A stretch of 64,000 bases of DNA, taken from Turritopsis dohrnii (Eukaryota; Cnidaria; Hydrozoa; Anthoathecata; Oceaniidae). Both the position numbers and the translations under genes were made by a program. Shown here one piece after another: positions 12,003 through 21,685 of this stretch. The first letter of the stretch is position 1. Each line of letters starts with the position of its first letter. The notes under the pieces were generated by a model. The model was given only the letters and a program-made list of their open reading frames with translations. It was not told where the DNA came from and ran no database searches. The stretch is from positions 62,001 through 126,000 of the forward strand of contig BQMF02000605.1 in NCBI GenBank assembly GCA_027922465.2. Reading direction: 5' to 3'.

Positions 12003-12929
12003 ATGAAGAGCTTACTTGCATTTTTATTTTTATCATTCCTTATATCGATGGCATATGGGGGTCCCAACGGAAGTGGTAAGAAAATTTTTCCAAGAATGCA
12101 AATAATTCACAATCTTCAAAAAAAAACCAGCTCGAATGACTGATAACACGTTTTTAATAAAAGGCGCGGAAGCCGAGATGTGTTTTGGTAGAGACATAAA
12201 CGATTGTATGAAACGAGATGGAAGAACATCTGAAAACTGGGAAAAGATCTTGAAAGACGAAAGAATTAATGGTAAGAGATCAGGAAAAAACTAAATGTAC
12301 TAATTCTGTCGAAAATTACTGATAACTCATAAGGGGAGTTCTTTTACATTGCCTTCGTGTTGTAGTGTATTGAACTGCATTTGTGCTCGAGATGAGCTGG
12401 CATGGTAACCACATGTCCTCTAACAAACACCACCCTGATGAACGCCGCCCTCTATAAAACGCCGAACTTATAGCCGAACATTTGCAATGAACACCGCCCT
12501 CTTAATAATCTTTGAAAGCAGCGTATATTAGAAAACAGGCTAAACAAGAATCTTTAAATAGTTTTATTTGTTTCTGTCATCAAATTCTTCCACGTTTGCA
12601 TGAATTTTCATTGATATATAATTAATTGCTATAACAACTTTTCATCTCATAGAAGAGAACGGCAATTACAAGATTACAATGCATTGAATGGTGCTAAGAT
12701 TTCTTTCGCTCGTATTTCTTCATATGAGTCAACTATAGTCAACTATGCTTATTAATGTTTGTATTGTCAGTCTAAGATGCCAATATTATTAACAGAACCG
12801 TTTTCAGTAAAAATCATTTTATTTAAACATGGCGTACTTCGATAATAAAATCTTATTTCCTTCCTAACAGATGTTGCACAAAGAGTGATGGCACGAATTC
12901 TCAAATCCAGAAATGATGACCGCAAGTAG
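12003..12929 (+). CDS. Small secreted two-cysteine peptide, paralogue 1
   Basis: Three coding exons: 12003-12075, 12164-12271, 12871-12929. Both introns are phase 1 with GT-AG borders. The 79-residue product begins with a strong signal peptide (MKSLLAFLFLSFLISMAYGG). The predicted mature part has two cysteines seven residues apart in exon 2 (CFGRDINDC) and then a charged, probably helical tail (NWEKILKDERIN, VAQRVMARILKSR). I do not recognise the family; a secreted peptide hormone precursor, antimicrobial peptide or other effector are all possible. A gtaggt donor overlapping the stop codon and a possible fourth exon from 13386 (AATAAA at 13414-13419) may provide a 3' UTR or replace the last residue by a few others. 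The paralogue at 30759 keeps all intron positions and phases, which is the main support for this being a real gene. Confidence 0.75.
12405..12665. mobile_element. Degenerate family A MITE inside intron 2
   Basis: The intron holds aacgccgccctctataaaac, cttatagccgaacattt.caa, and gaaaacaggctaaacaagaat, in the order seen in the family A elements at 35473 and 40576, though far more decayed. The corresponding intron of the paralogue (31022-31361) lacks it, so insertion followed the gene duplication or was lost in one copy. Confidence 0.65.
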
Positions 12930-13740
12930 GTATTATTTAAGTTTATTGCTTGCATACACGGAGTTGTAATCGATAATAAGGTAAGAAAATTACCTTACTT
13001 CAAGAATGAAATGGAGTGGAATGTAGTATTTTACTATCGTCCATACCGCGAAAAAAAGTATTTTCATTTCCATAGAGATTTCAGTTTTAATTGACCTTTT
13101 TCATAAATCAAATCAATATATCCATCACATCATTTCAAAGCTCATGACTATTTGTTTCTGACACATTTATCCTTAAAAGTGTTGTCTCATCTTGCAAACA
13201 GCGCAAAGACCATTAAACTTCAGTTTGAAACGAGTTATTAAATGTTTTTATGTAAGTTATGCAAAAGATCTTGCTTGAGCACCAATCCTTTAATCGTCTT
13301 GCAATTTTCTTAATTATAAATTTGTCATTTTTTCTTTGCTGAATTTATACCTTCCTGCTCAATTTGCGTTTTATTCTTATTCCAGCAGTGCATGGTAATA
13401 ATGGATACCAAGTAATAAAGACTTACAAGTACTAGAAGTATTACAGCTGACATAAAGGGCGAATGAAAAACTTTATTTTGTAGAACCTGATTTGTATTCT
13501 ATTTGCAGTTTGCTTCTTTTTTTCAAGACTTATATCACACTTCACTTTTCTCGTTATGTTTTATTCCACTCAGCGATAAAAATCATAAGGTCATTAGAAG
13601 CTCCCCACCTAATTTTTATGCTTGTTAAACTATTCGCTAAGTTATTTTGATCCAAAGCCGTATTGTCCTCATCGTTTTCGTTAATTTGCAAATTTATTTT
13701 CAGACAGTATCATAAAGGATTCAAATTTTAAAATTCTTCG
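12930..13740. other. 3' region of peptide gene 1
   Basis: Contains a probable 3' UTR exon (from 13386) and the stretch ctgatttgtattctatttgc near 13488, which matches 31982-32001 behind the paralogue, so the gene duplication extends at least to about 13590. No further gene. Confidence 0.5.
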
Positions 13741-14600
13741 GGACTACTTCCGAATGGAGAAGAAGCCAAAAAGTGAATTCATCCTATGAATTACGTTCTT
13801 TCATTACTGATGCAGTTTTTTTTTTTTTGGGCCACACGTCAAAAGAAGAACCGGTTAGTTTTAGGGTTAGGGTTAGGGTTAGGTTAGTTTTTGTTTGCAC
13901 CTCATTTCTAAAAAAGATTAAGCCAATGATTTGTTACAGCAGCTACGCATTATTGGTTCGGACCATAACTCTAAAAGGATTAAGTCAAATAATATCCTTT
14001 CAATATAAAACAAGATTCGCAAAAATGCGACTATATATTTCCCCAAAGTTGCAAACATTTTACCAATTATTGTGTGTACATTGATAACCATGAGAAAAAT
14101 GTATCGTTAAATAATTACAGTATAACTACCATCGACCTGATACTCAGGTTGAATTTAATGCCACAAAAAACTTACTTTGAAGTTATTATGAAATGAAATT
14201 GTTCACGGTCCAATGATAAGGTTTCTCTTAAAATTTTTTGCTGAGGAGTTAAAAAGTGACTGAGAAGTTACTATGGACACGTAGCTAAAAATGAAAAGAC
14301 CTAAATGCGACTAATATTTTCCCTTAAACAACTGCATATCAAAAAACTCATCAATGTGTAAGACAATTTCATCTTAATATAAGATGTATGATCTTTTATT
14401 GTTGCAGAAGCTTGACAAGTTTCCTATTTGTAACTCAAATAAAACTATCTTACAACATCATACAATCAAATTTGTATATATACAGGTTTTCTGTACAAAA
14501 GAAGAAAAGAAAATTGTTAAACCTAGTTTTGATACCACAGTTTACTTTGGGGTAGGCATAAGCAAATAACTATCAAAAGTAATCAAAATCTCTACTAACA
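13741..14600 (+). repeat. Segmental repeat unit, copy upstream of an orphan locus
   Basis: Matches 29545-29800: agaagccaaaaagt.aatt, attactgatgc.gttttt, gattaagccaatgatttgtt, aggattaagtcaa. In the second place this sequence lies upstream of peptide gene 2, so this copy is the start of another gene-upstream unit following gene 1. Confidence 0.65.
13861..13886 (+). repeat. Short interstitial telomere-like TTAGGG repeat
   Basis: Three perfect TTAGGG units followed by a degraded unit. TTAGGG is the telomere repeat of most animals including cnidarians; the array is too short to be a telomere. Confidence 0.8.
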
Positions 14601-14664
14601 AATATTACGTGTAACATTTCAAATTAGGACAGAATAGTTATTTTTTTAAAAAAGATGGCCTTAT

Positions 14665-15080
14665 AGAGTGCGTTTACATGAGAGCCTTAGTGAACTCAAA
14701 CCGGTTTGAAATTTCAATCCTCCTGTTACGAGTTTCGATATGGGTAATTATTTCACTACGGTTCCTGGTCAAACCTTTAGCGATGTTTACATGATAACAG
14801 CCGTACTGAAATTTTACCCGTGATGATTTCAAACCTACTTAAGAAGTAGGTTTGAAATTTCGATACAGCTTGGAAAGGTGTGAAAGTTTTCACATTTCAT
14901 TGTTTTATCATAAAATGTGTTAACAAGCATGTGCATGTTAATTAAATTTTGCTGACGACACATGAAATAAAAATATAGAATGTGCTAAATTTATTCCATC
15001 GTGCATAGAAAATATTTCTACCCGTATTGAAATCTCAAACCGGTGTGAGTTAAGTATAGCTCTCGTGTAAAAACGCACTC
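14665..15080. mobile_element. Non-autonomous DNA element with ~60-bp inverted ends
   Basis: Left end gagtgcgtttacatgagagc and right end ctctcgtgtaaaaacgcactc are inverse complements apart from a few mismatches; pairing continues through caaaccggtttgaaatttcaa on the left and tgaaatctcaaaccggt on the right. The interior has short inverted copies of the same words (acctacttaagaagtaggt). It does not encode a transposase. Confidence 0.75.
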
Positions 15081-15704
15081 GTATACTAGAAACAAGTAAA
15101 TCTATTGTTTCGATTTTTACTCGACAAAACTCTCCAAGACCGTATCGAAATTTCTCATGTAAACAGAATGGCGACTTCAAACAGCTAAAAATTTCAAACT
15201 CTTAAAGTGGCAATTTATAAAACTAAATTCAAGTATATATTCAGAATAACAGAAATATTTATTTTGTGTTTATTTTGTGGTAAAAATGACCTTCATATAT
15301 AAATCCCAAATGGAAAAAAAAACTTTGGTAGTATATATATCCATAACCAAATCACTACATAGCTGAAAGTAGAAGTTCGTGCTCCGTCTTGATTTAAATT
15401 ACAGACTGTCATTTGTGTTGTGTTTTGAATTACGTTCGTTGTTCGTACAGGAAAATTGACAGTACATATATTAAATTTTGCAAAATAAAATATGATATAC
15501 AGTATCAAAACAGTATACGTGATCATGGAATTCATCCATAGTAAACTATGTTTCCGTTGTTGGATTAAATGACTATCGTTTTAAAATATTATACGTAATA
15601 GGTTTTCTGTACTTCTTGTTGCATATACGACATCATGTTTTTACTAGCTATTTTTGTATGTACTTTTTGAAACTGGTTGAACTGGTTGTTCTCCCCACAT
15701 GAAA
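15081..15704. other. Intergenic, nothing identified
   Basis: AT-rich, no recognised gene or repeat. Confidence 0.5.
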
Positions 15705-16265
15705 AGGGTTTCCTTTGCTTTATGGCTGGTACATCGTGCTTTCAGTTCAGTTGAGCTCTACATTATATATATCAGGATGTAAAATAAAAATAAATCTTCA
15801 GCCTGGCTATTGATAATGAATTTTCACCTTTGCACTGAAACCACAGCTTCAATGGTTTGCTGTTCGAAGCATACTAATTACCAATCATCATATAACAATG
15901 TTATCAACAAAAACAAAACATCATTGCATTGATACATCAATTTTTTCTGGTTTTACACGTTCATTCAAAAGTTTTTACAAAGCTTTTTAAGACAACACTG
16001 AACTAAAACGATTCATTTCCATCATTTAACGTTTCATCTATTGAATCATTTTAAGAGCTAGCAGAAAAAAAACAAAAATCTTCCACTCATCTGCACTGAC
16101 TGAAAAAAATGGCGTGCTGTAGACTAGCCTCTATTCTTATCTACTTTGGCGGCTAGGCGAAAATTCAATACCGAACCGCGGCTATAAAAGTGAACGGAGA
16201 AGGAGAAGAAGAAGGAGAAGGAAACTGCCGATTTTAACATATATTTCGTCCTACGGGGAAATATA
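15705..16265 (+). repeat. Duplicated block with TATA box, copy 2
   Basis: Second copy of the 10510-10980 block, with TATAAAAG at 16193-16200, the same purine-rich run after it, and ccgattttaacatatatttcg following. The copies differ mainly by small insertions. Confidence 0.65.
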
Positions 16266-17560
16266 TAAGTATGTCATTAATCTAAAATTAACTGCGGGCA
16301 ATTATTTCCCTTGATACTATCAGCACCATATATTGAGCTAATCAAGAATGTACCGCACCAATAATTAAAGGTTTTAGTTTTCTTATTGTCAAAGTCGATT
16401 CTCTTAAGTTATAGGATATCTTTGTGTTGCACTTAGTTAAGGTCGGCATCAGAACAACATAATTCAACGTATTTCTTTGATTCAAGAATCAAAACAGATC
16501 ACCAGGTAAATGTTTGGGTTGAAACAACACGGTAACTGATACTGCTACATGGAAGATTATGTTAGCAGAAGCAGCTACACATAATAAAGGAGATTAAGTC
16601 AATGATTCGATTGCAGCTGAATTAATAAAGATTAAAATTCAAAATCACTTTAAATAACCACTGAACCATCTCTTCCATACAACCACATTACGTCCCCAAT
16701 CTATATCAAGCATAGCTGGTGATAGGTAAAGAATTTCTTTGTAACATATGATATAATCAAAGAGATCATAAATATTATTTTCGATTTTTAAATTATAAAG
16801 TTGATGTGGGTAGTTTGCTCTTGATACTACCATCACCACAGCTTGAATGTAATGTGACAAAAATTAAAACTTAAGATGTCTTATTGTCAAAGTAAATTTC
16901 CTTTAATTAAAGAATTGCCCTTTGTTAAAGTTAATTAAAACCTGCATGAGAACAGGATAATTTAAAGAAATGATGTTTCTTTTGATATAGAATAGAAACA
17001 AATTAACAAATTAAGATAAATATTGGAGTTAAAACATTGCGGTATGTAATGCTGTTTCAGAACGGAAGATTATGTCAGCAGAAGCAGCTACACAGTATTT
17101 GTTCAAATCATAATTTAATGTAGGATTAAATTAATGATTTATTTGCAGCACAATTGATAAAGATCATGTCATTGACTGAAAAACAACTTCAAGTTCAAAA
17201 TCACTTTTAATAATCTCTGGATTATTTCTTCCATGTAATTACATTTTCTGTTTGTTGAGTATTTTTTGTAAATTATATTATAATCAAAGAGATAATATTC
17301 TTTCAATATAGAAATAGCTACGTTATTAATCTATAATATTGTGGGCAGATATTTCCCTTGATACCGTCAGCAGCATATCTTGAACTAGTCAAGAATGTAC
17401 GCTGCCGACAAATTAAGGCTTAAGATGTCTTACTGTCAAAGTAAATTTGTTTGAATTAAAGGATTCCTTTCTGTTAAAGTTAATTAAAGACCGCGCAAGA
17501 ACAGCTTAATTTAACGTAATGATGTCTTTTAGTATCATCAACCTTTGAATATGAAAAACA
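16266..17560 (+). repeat. Tandem ~0.5-kb units of the peptide-gene upstream region
   Basis: The landmark cttattgtcaaagt recurs at about 16381, 16879 and (as cttactgtcaaagt) 17429. Each is followed by an attaaag-type run, a gaacaacataattcaacgt-type box, ggaagattatgt.agcagaagcagctacaca, and caaaatcacttt. The same order occurs at 29815-30260 upstream of peptide gene 2. These are diverged tandem copies of an upstream segment without coding sequence. Confidence 0.7.
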
Positions 17561-17579
17561 TTTTATTTGTTGCTGTTAT

Positions 17580-17702
17580 AAAGCTCAATTTATATCACTC
17601 GATAGGAACTTTTCTGAATAAAGCTCAATTTATATCACTCGATAGGAACTTTTCTGAATTTAAGCTCAATTTATATCACTCGATAGGAACTTTTCTGAAT
17701 TT
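17580..17702 (+). repeat. Tandem repeat, ~40-bp unit, three copies
   Basis: Three near-identical copies of aagctcaatttatatcactc + gataggaacttttctgaat starting at 17581, 17621 and 17662. Confidence 0.95.
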
Positions 17703-17839
17703 TTGAAAAACTAAAAGTCTTTTCAACACAAATAACAACGGAATTTCCAACAAAACTATTTTTATATACATATATAATGACGCCTTTTGCAAGACTATTT
17801 TCATGAAGTGTTAAATATGAATTAATGATGAATAGATTG

Positions 17840-18110
17840 TGCAACGATGGTGTAGTGGTTAGTAGCTTTTAGTGCGACCGCTGCGACCCGTGTTCGAGTC
17901 CAATCATGTCGCACCTCAATACACCGCTCCAATGCGCTTTAAAAGCTGCGTATGAGCCTATTAGGAGCCATCGACTGACTGCACACTGGCCTTCGGGCAA
18001 GTCAGATCAATCTCAGGTAAGTCAACTAATAGTTGCAAGTCGGCGGGCGGAAGAACCAGCCATTACGGATGGATGCCCAAGGACTAAAAACTCTCGTTAC
18101 TTACTTCTTC
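17840..18110 (+). mobile_element. tRNA-derived SINE, copy 2
   Basis: Same family as 10203-10494: head tgcaacgatggtgtagtggt, B box gttcgagtcc, conserved body (ctgactgcacactggccttc, gcaagtcggcgggcggaaga) and a short acttactt tail. It cuts off the upstream unit of an orphan peptide-gene locus: homology to the gene 2 upstream region runs up to about 17839 and does not resume behind the SINE. The open frame across it is a by-product. Confidence 0.85.
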
Positions 18111-18382
18111 TTCTAGTATTGTATTCATGAGAACATTTGTTTTCAGAAAAAAACTCACTTATAGCTTTCGGCAGATTTCCGTCAAATAGACAATATATTA
18201 GTTGTAGTATTTGGATCAGTAAGACGTCATCAAATTTAAAAATATTCATTGATTTAAACAATGGAGTTGAAGGGCTATCAAAATCTGAAAATCACATAAT
18301 TCGCAAGCATTTCTTTTGTATAATTGAAAATTCGATCCAGATTTTCTTTACTTGAATAACACCAAACAAGACACCCATATAG

Positions 18383-18661
18383 ACATGGGAGGAAACTGAA
18401 AAGGCTGTGAAGGAGGTGATTTTGAATGAAATAGGGATGAAGGAAGAAATCGTAATTGAAAGAGCACATCGCACCGGGAAGACTGTAAAAGATGAAGATG
18501 GAGAAAAGAAAAGCAGAACGATAATAGTTAATTTTCTTAACTATAAAGAAAAGGCAAAGGTATTGGAAAAGTATATGGAGAAAAAATTGTGGAAAAATAA
18601 ACTTTATTGCCCCCGCAGCGAGCGTAAGCGAGCGAGGAGGCATAGTAGTTTCACGAGATAG
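18383..18661 (+). pseudogene. L1-type LINE ORF1 fragment (RRM-like region)
   Basis: The frame reads WEETEKAVKEVILNEIGM, then IVIERAHRTGK, then RTIIVNFLNYKEKAKVLEK. This is the signature of the L1/Tx1 ORF1 protein RRM domain (xVxIERAHRxGK...RxIIVxFxxYKxKxxVL), which packages LINE RNA. The frame stops at 18661 after an unrelated basic run (gcgagcgtaagcgagcgag). No matching ORF2 lies next to it. Confidence 0.75.
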
Positions 18662-19765
18662 GCGAAAGTCAGTTTTCGATTTTGTTCATCATCATCTTCA
18701 TCATCATCCTCCAACTTTCATGTTGACGTTACACGGTGGTATACAATTATTAGCTGACTTTGCTTTTTTTTCCATGTCAAAGCATAACACCGTAGGTGGG
18801 AGACAGAATGTTTATTTTCCTAATTTATTATTATATTATACTATGTTATTTAGGAAGTTTGTATGCTAAAATTGCTTAGACATTTTTCATATTACTTTTG
18901 TGTTGTTTTTGTGAAGTGAACGACAAGGATTTCAAAGCACAGCTTCAAATCTGGAATTTTGTCCACCATTTTTGTATATGTTTTAGCTCTAAATCTTTCA
19001 TTCAATAAATTTTATTCAATGCACTGATTTTTGGCGGATCTTGCCTTAAAAAGATTTTAATTGGAGAAAGAAAGAAAAGTGACCAATTTTTTGAGTGGGG
19101 TGACTGAAGATTTTAATTGGATTTCTGTGTATGCAAGAAAGAAAGCCTACAAATTGTCGTTCTTCGTGTTTTTCTTCTTTCTGTCCTCCAAAGATCATGA
19201 TCAATAAAACATTTTTATATTTTTTTCTTGTTTTTTTTTTGTATACTTTAGCTATTTTTTGTTTCGAATCAAAGTTTGAAACGCAGATTTCGCTTTAATT
19301 CAGGTCACGGCAAAGCCGAGAACTGTTTAATTACGGCTGTGGTGGCGCGAGGCGAGGCGAAATTTTGGGAAAAAGTAGATCTCGACTGTATTTCTTACTA
19401 TTATTACTTTTTTCTTCCAAATTCTCAAAATGTTTGGTCTGTAAATTATACGTACATTGTTTTCTTAAAATTCCGGCGTACTGCTACTGGCATTTGGATC
19501 GTTGAAAACAAGTGCGGACTCGAACAAATTGTGAATGTTATAATATATATAAAGTGAATTCGAAACAACTGTAATTATGGTACTCTACTGCAATTTCATC
19601 ATAACTCATTAGACGTTTAAGCAAACATAATAATCATGTATTGAAGATCTCTTCTCAAATCGACAAATCGACTCACAAAACACTGTTTTTTTGTACTTGC
19701 TTGCAGGAAAAGGCCAAACCTTATCTCACTTCCACAGTTTCCACCCTCACCCCCACTTTATTATC
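18662..19765. other. Intergenic, nothing identified
   Basis: T-rich DNA with a short catcatcttcatcatcatcc run at about 18687. The 93-codon frame at 19276-19557 shows no recognisable domain. Confidence 0.5.
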
Positions 19766-19908
19766 AACCCCCCCCCCCCCCCCCCTCCATTTTATGTAAT
19801 TTTGGGAAAATTCCCTCTGTGGTGCGTTTTATAATGCCCCCCCCCCCCCCCCCCCCCATTTTACAATTTTTTCCGTGGAGTACCCACCACCCCCCCCCCC
19901 CCCCCCCT
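19766..19908. repeat. Three poly-C tracts in C-rich DNA
   Basis: Runs of about 17-23 C occur near 19769, 19837 and 19890, with a fourth near 20549. The frames rich in proline across them are artefacts. The exact lengths are likely unreliable in assembly. Confidence 0.85.
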
Positions 19909-20117
19909 GCTTATTCGAAAAAAAACTACGAAAAACCACAAGAACAATCCAAAAACCACGAGAAAAACAAAAAACTACGAGAAGAAACCATAACTTGTGT
20001 GAATACGATTACGATTTCGAATTCGAATACAAAACGAGAAAACTGTTACATATAGAACTAGAGGTTCCTTGAGTGTTAAAACTATTTTAACAATACTTTT
20101 GCTATTTTGTCTTTCTT

Positions 20118-20244
20118 ATACACGTTGTTTTTTTTTTTAAGAAACACGAGTTTAGGAAACATGAGGCTCAAAATGGCAAAATCTTAAGAAACACGTAAGA
20201 AACATTACATTGGGAAAACGTGTTTCTTAAAAAAAAAACGTGTA
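20118..20244. repeat. Fold-back repeat, ~30-bp arms
   Basis: acacgttgtttttttttt + aagaaacacg on the left pairs with cgtgtttctt + aaaaaaaaaacgtgt on the right; the interior again contains aagaaaca words. Confidence 0.75.
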
Positions 20245-20698
20245 TCGCTACACATGTAACAGTTTTTACACAGTATCAATATATATATATATATATAATG
20301 TTATTTTCTAAAGTAACACAGGGTCTATTCCATCAAGGCAATTTTGAACGTTTTGGATCAACTGCTGGGAAGCAATGTACGTGCTGTGCACTTTTTTCTA
20401 TTGGGTTTTCTTTAGCCAAAAATTTGGGAACATGGGATTCTACAGTGATGTTGATTTTGTTGCAGATAAATGGGGATCTGATTTACAAAAAATTAAATAC
20501 CGCATTCTCTCTAATTAGCGCCTGTCTCCAATGAGCCCCCCTCTCTTATAAGCCCCCCCCCCCCCCCCTAATAAAAAATATTTTTATAAGCGCCCCTCTG
20601 CAATAAGAGTGATTTAACATTAACTCAGAAATTAATAAGCACCCGGACGGTAATTAGAAATTTGAACAAAAATTGAAAATTCTGTATATACCGTAATG

Positions 20699-21428
20699 CT
20701 TCGATTAGACGCCCGGGGCGTTTATTAAATTTTTTGAATTTTTAGGGGGGCGTTTAAAACGGGGGCGTCTATTGAATTTTTTTGAAACTCTTCTTTTTCG
20801 TAAATATAAATTGTATAATCATGTCTACAAAGAAGTGTTGGATGCTACGATTGGAGAAATACTTGAAGCTGCCCAAGATAAGCGAGAGGAAGAAGCAAGA
20901 GAGTATGATAAATATGCTGTTGGCTTGTACAAAAAAAATCTTCTCGTTGGACACATCCCCATAGAAATTTCAAGTTTATGCATTCATTTTATTAATCAAG
21001 ATCTCGAGAACAAGATAAAAGCAGTAATAACTGGCAAACGTCAACGGGAAATCGGACTTGTTGTTCCTGCAAAACTTATCTTAACGACGAAAAATAAACG
21101 TTATTCTGAAGTTTTAGAAAAGGAAATTTTGAAAAGAAAGACAAAGTTTGCTACTGTTAGTTTAAAATTTAGAAAGAAAGGTGTCTATCGCAAATTTCCA
21201 TATTTTCATACAAAATGAAAACATTGAAGCTGAAACAATGCAATGTAGTAGTTCTACATGCCTTAATTAGTGTGTCTCTAATAAACGCCTCTTTCAAGAG
21301 AGGGGCGTCTATTCGAGGGGAGCGTCTAATATAGGGGGGCGTTTATTTAAAAATCTCCTGAAAAAGGGGGCGTCTATTCGAGGGGGGCGTTTAAAAGAAG
21401 GGGGGCGTTTAATCGAAGCATTACGGTA
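20699..21428 (+). mobile_element. Family B DNA element nested in family C, with HIRAN-like cargo
   Basis: Ends taccgtaatgcttcgattag (20699) and ctaatcgaag-type right end tcgaagcattacggta (to 21428) are inverted. Sub-terminal repeats of the type ggggggcgtttaa and gggggcgtctatt lie inside each end. Comparison with the other family C copy, which reads through uninterrupted here (attctgttatagaaacgg on the inverse strand), shows the empty site, so boundaries and insertion order are firm. Confidence 0.9.
20772..21218 (+). CDS. HIRAN-like domain frame carried by the family B element
   Basis: A 148-codon frame fills most of the element interior and ends in TGA at 21218. It has no in-frame ATG near its beginning (it opens at TTG 20772), so it is either an internal exon or a captured fragment. 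Readable blocks are YNHVYKEVLDATIGEIL, then EEAREYDKYAVGLYKKNLLV + GHIP, then KAVITGKRQREIGLVVPAKL. This matches the HIRAN-type layout (HVYK..W..xIGE.L...DKYAVAV.K...VGHxPxxIS...V.TGKR...GLEVPC). HIRAN modules recognise DNA ends in helicases such as HLTF and are common as stand-alone proteins in cnidarians. The frame is intact, unlike the 8726 remnant. The function inside a transposon is unknown: passenger, transposition cofactor, or recently captured host exon. Confidence 0.6.
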   Translation: MNFFETLLFRKYKLYNHVYKEVLDATIGEILEAAQDKREEEAREYDKYAVGLYKKNLLVGHIPIEISSLCIHFINQDLENKIKAVITGKRQREIGLVVPAKLILTTKNKRYSEVLEKEILKRKTKFATVSLKFRKKGVYRKFPYFHTK

Positions 21429-21685
21429 ATAGAAACGGAAGACTATATTTTTGTGATGTCTAAATGTAAGTTATAAGTACAAAATCTTATTTCGTTGCCA
21501 TGAAAAATACAGTTGTTAGTATTCTTTTATGATAAAAAGAAATGCATCGTTCACAGCTAGCATGATTATTTCAAAATTTTTTTGTAAACGCCCCTCTCCA
21601 ATTAGCGCCTCTCTCTAATACGCGCCCTTCTAATTTCCAAAAATATTTTATAAGCGCCCAGGCGCTTATTAGAGAGAATACGGTA

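Larger units (their letters stand above)
20498..21685 (+). mobile_element. Family C DNA element, copy 1, interrupted by a family B element
   Basis: Ends are inverted: taccgcattctctctaatta at 20498 and agagagaatacggta ending at 21685. Sub-terminal iterations of the type gcgcccctct/aattagcgcc follow both ends. The core (gttgccatgaaaaatacagtt, tcacagctagcatgattat) matches the uninterrupted copy at 23230-23668 in inverse orientation. Probable TA target duplication. No transposase is encoded. Confidence 0.85.

Noticed and set aside
17906..18130. 74-codon plus-strand frame
   Set aside because: It lies across the tRNA-derived SINE; the same DNA is a repeat at 10203-10494.
19819..20072. Proline-rich frames
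   Set aside because: They are produced by poly-C tracts, not a gene.
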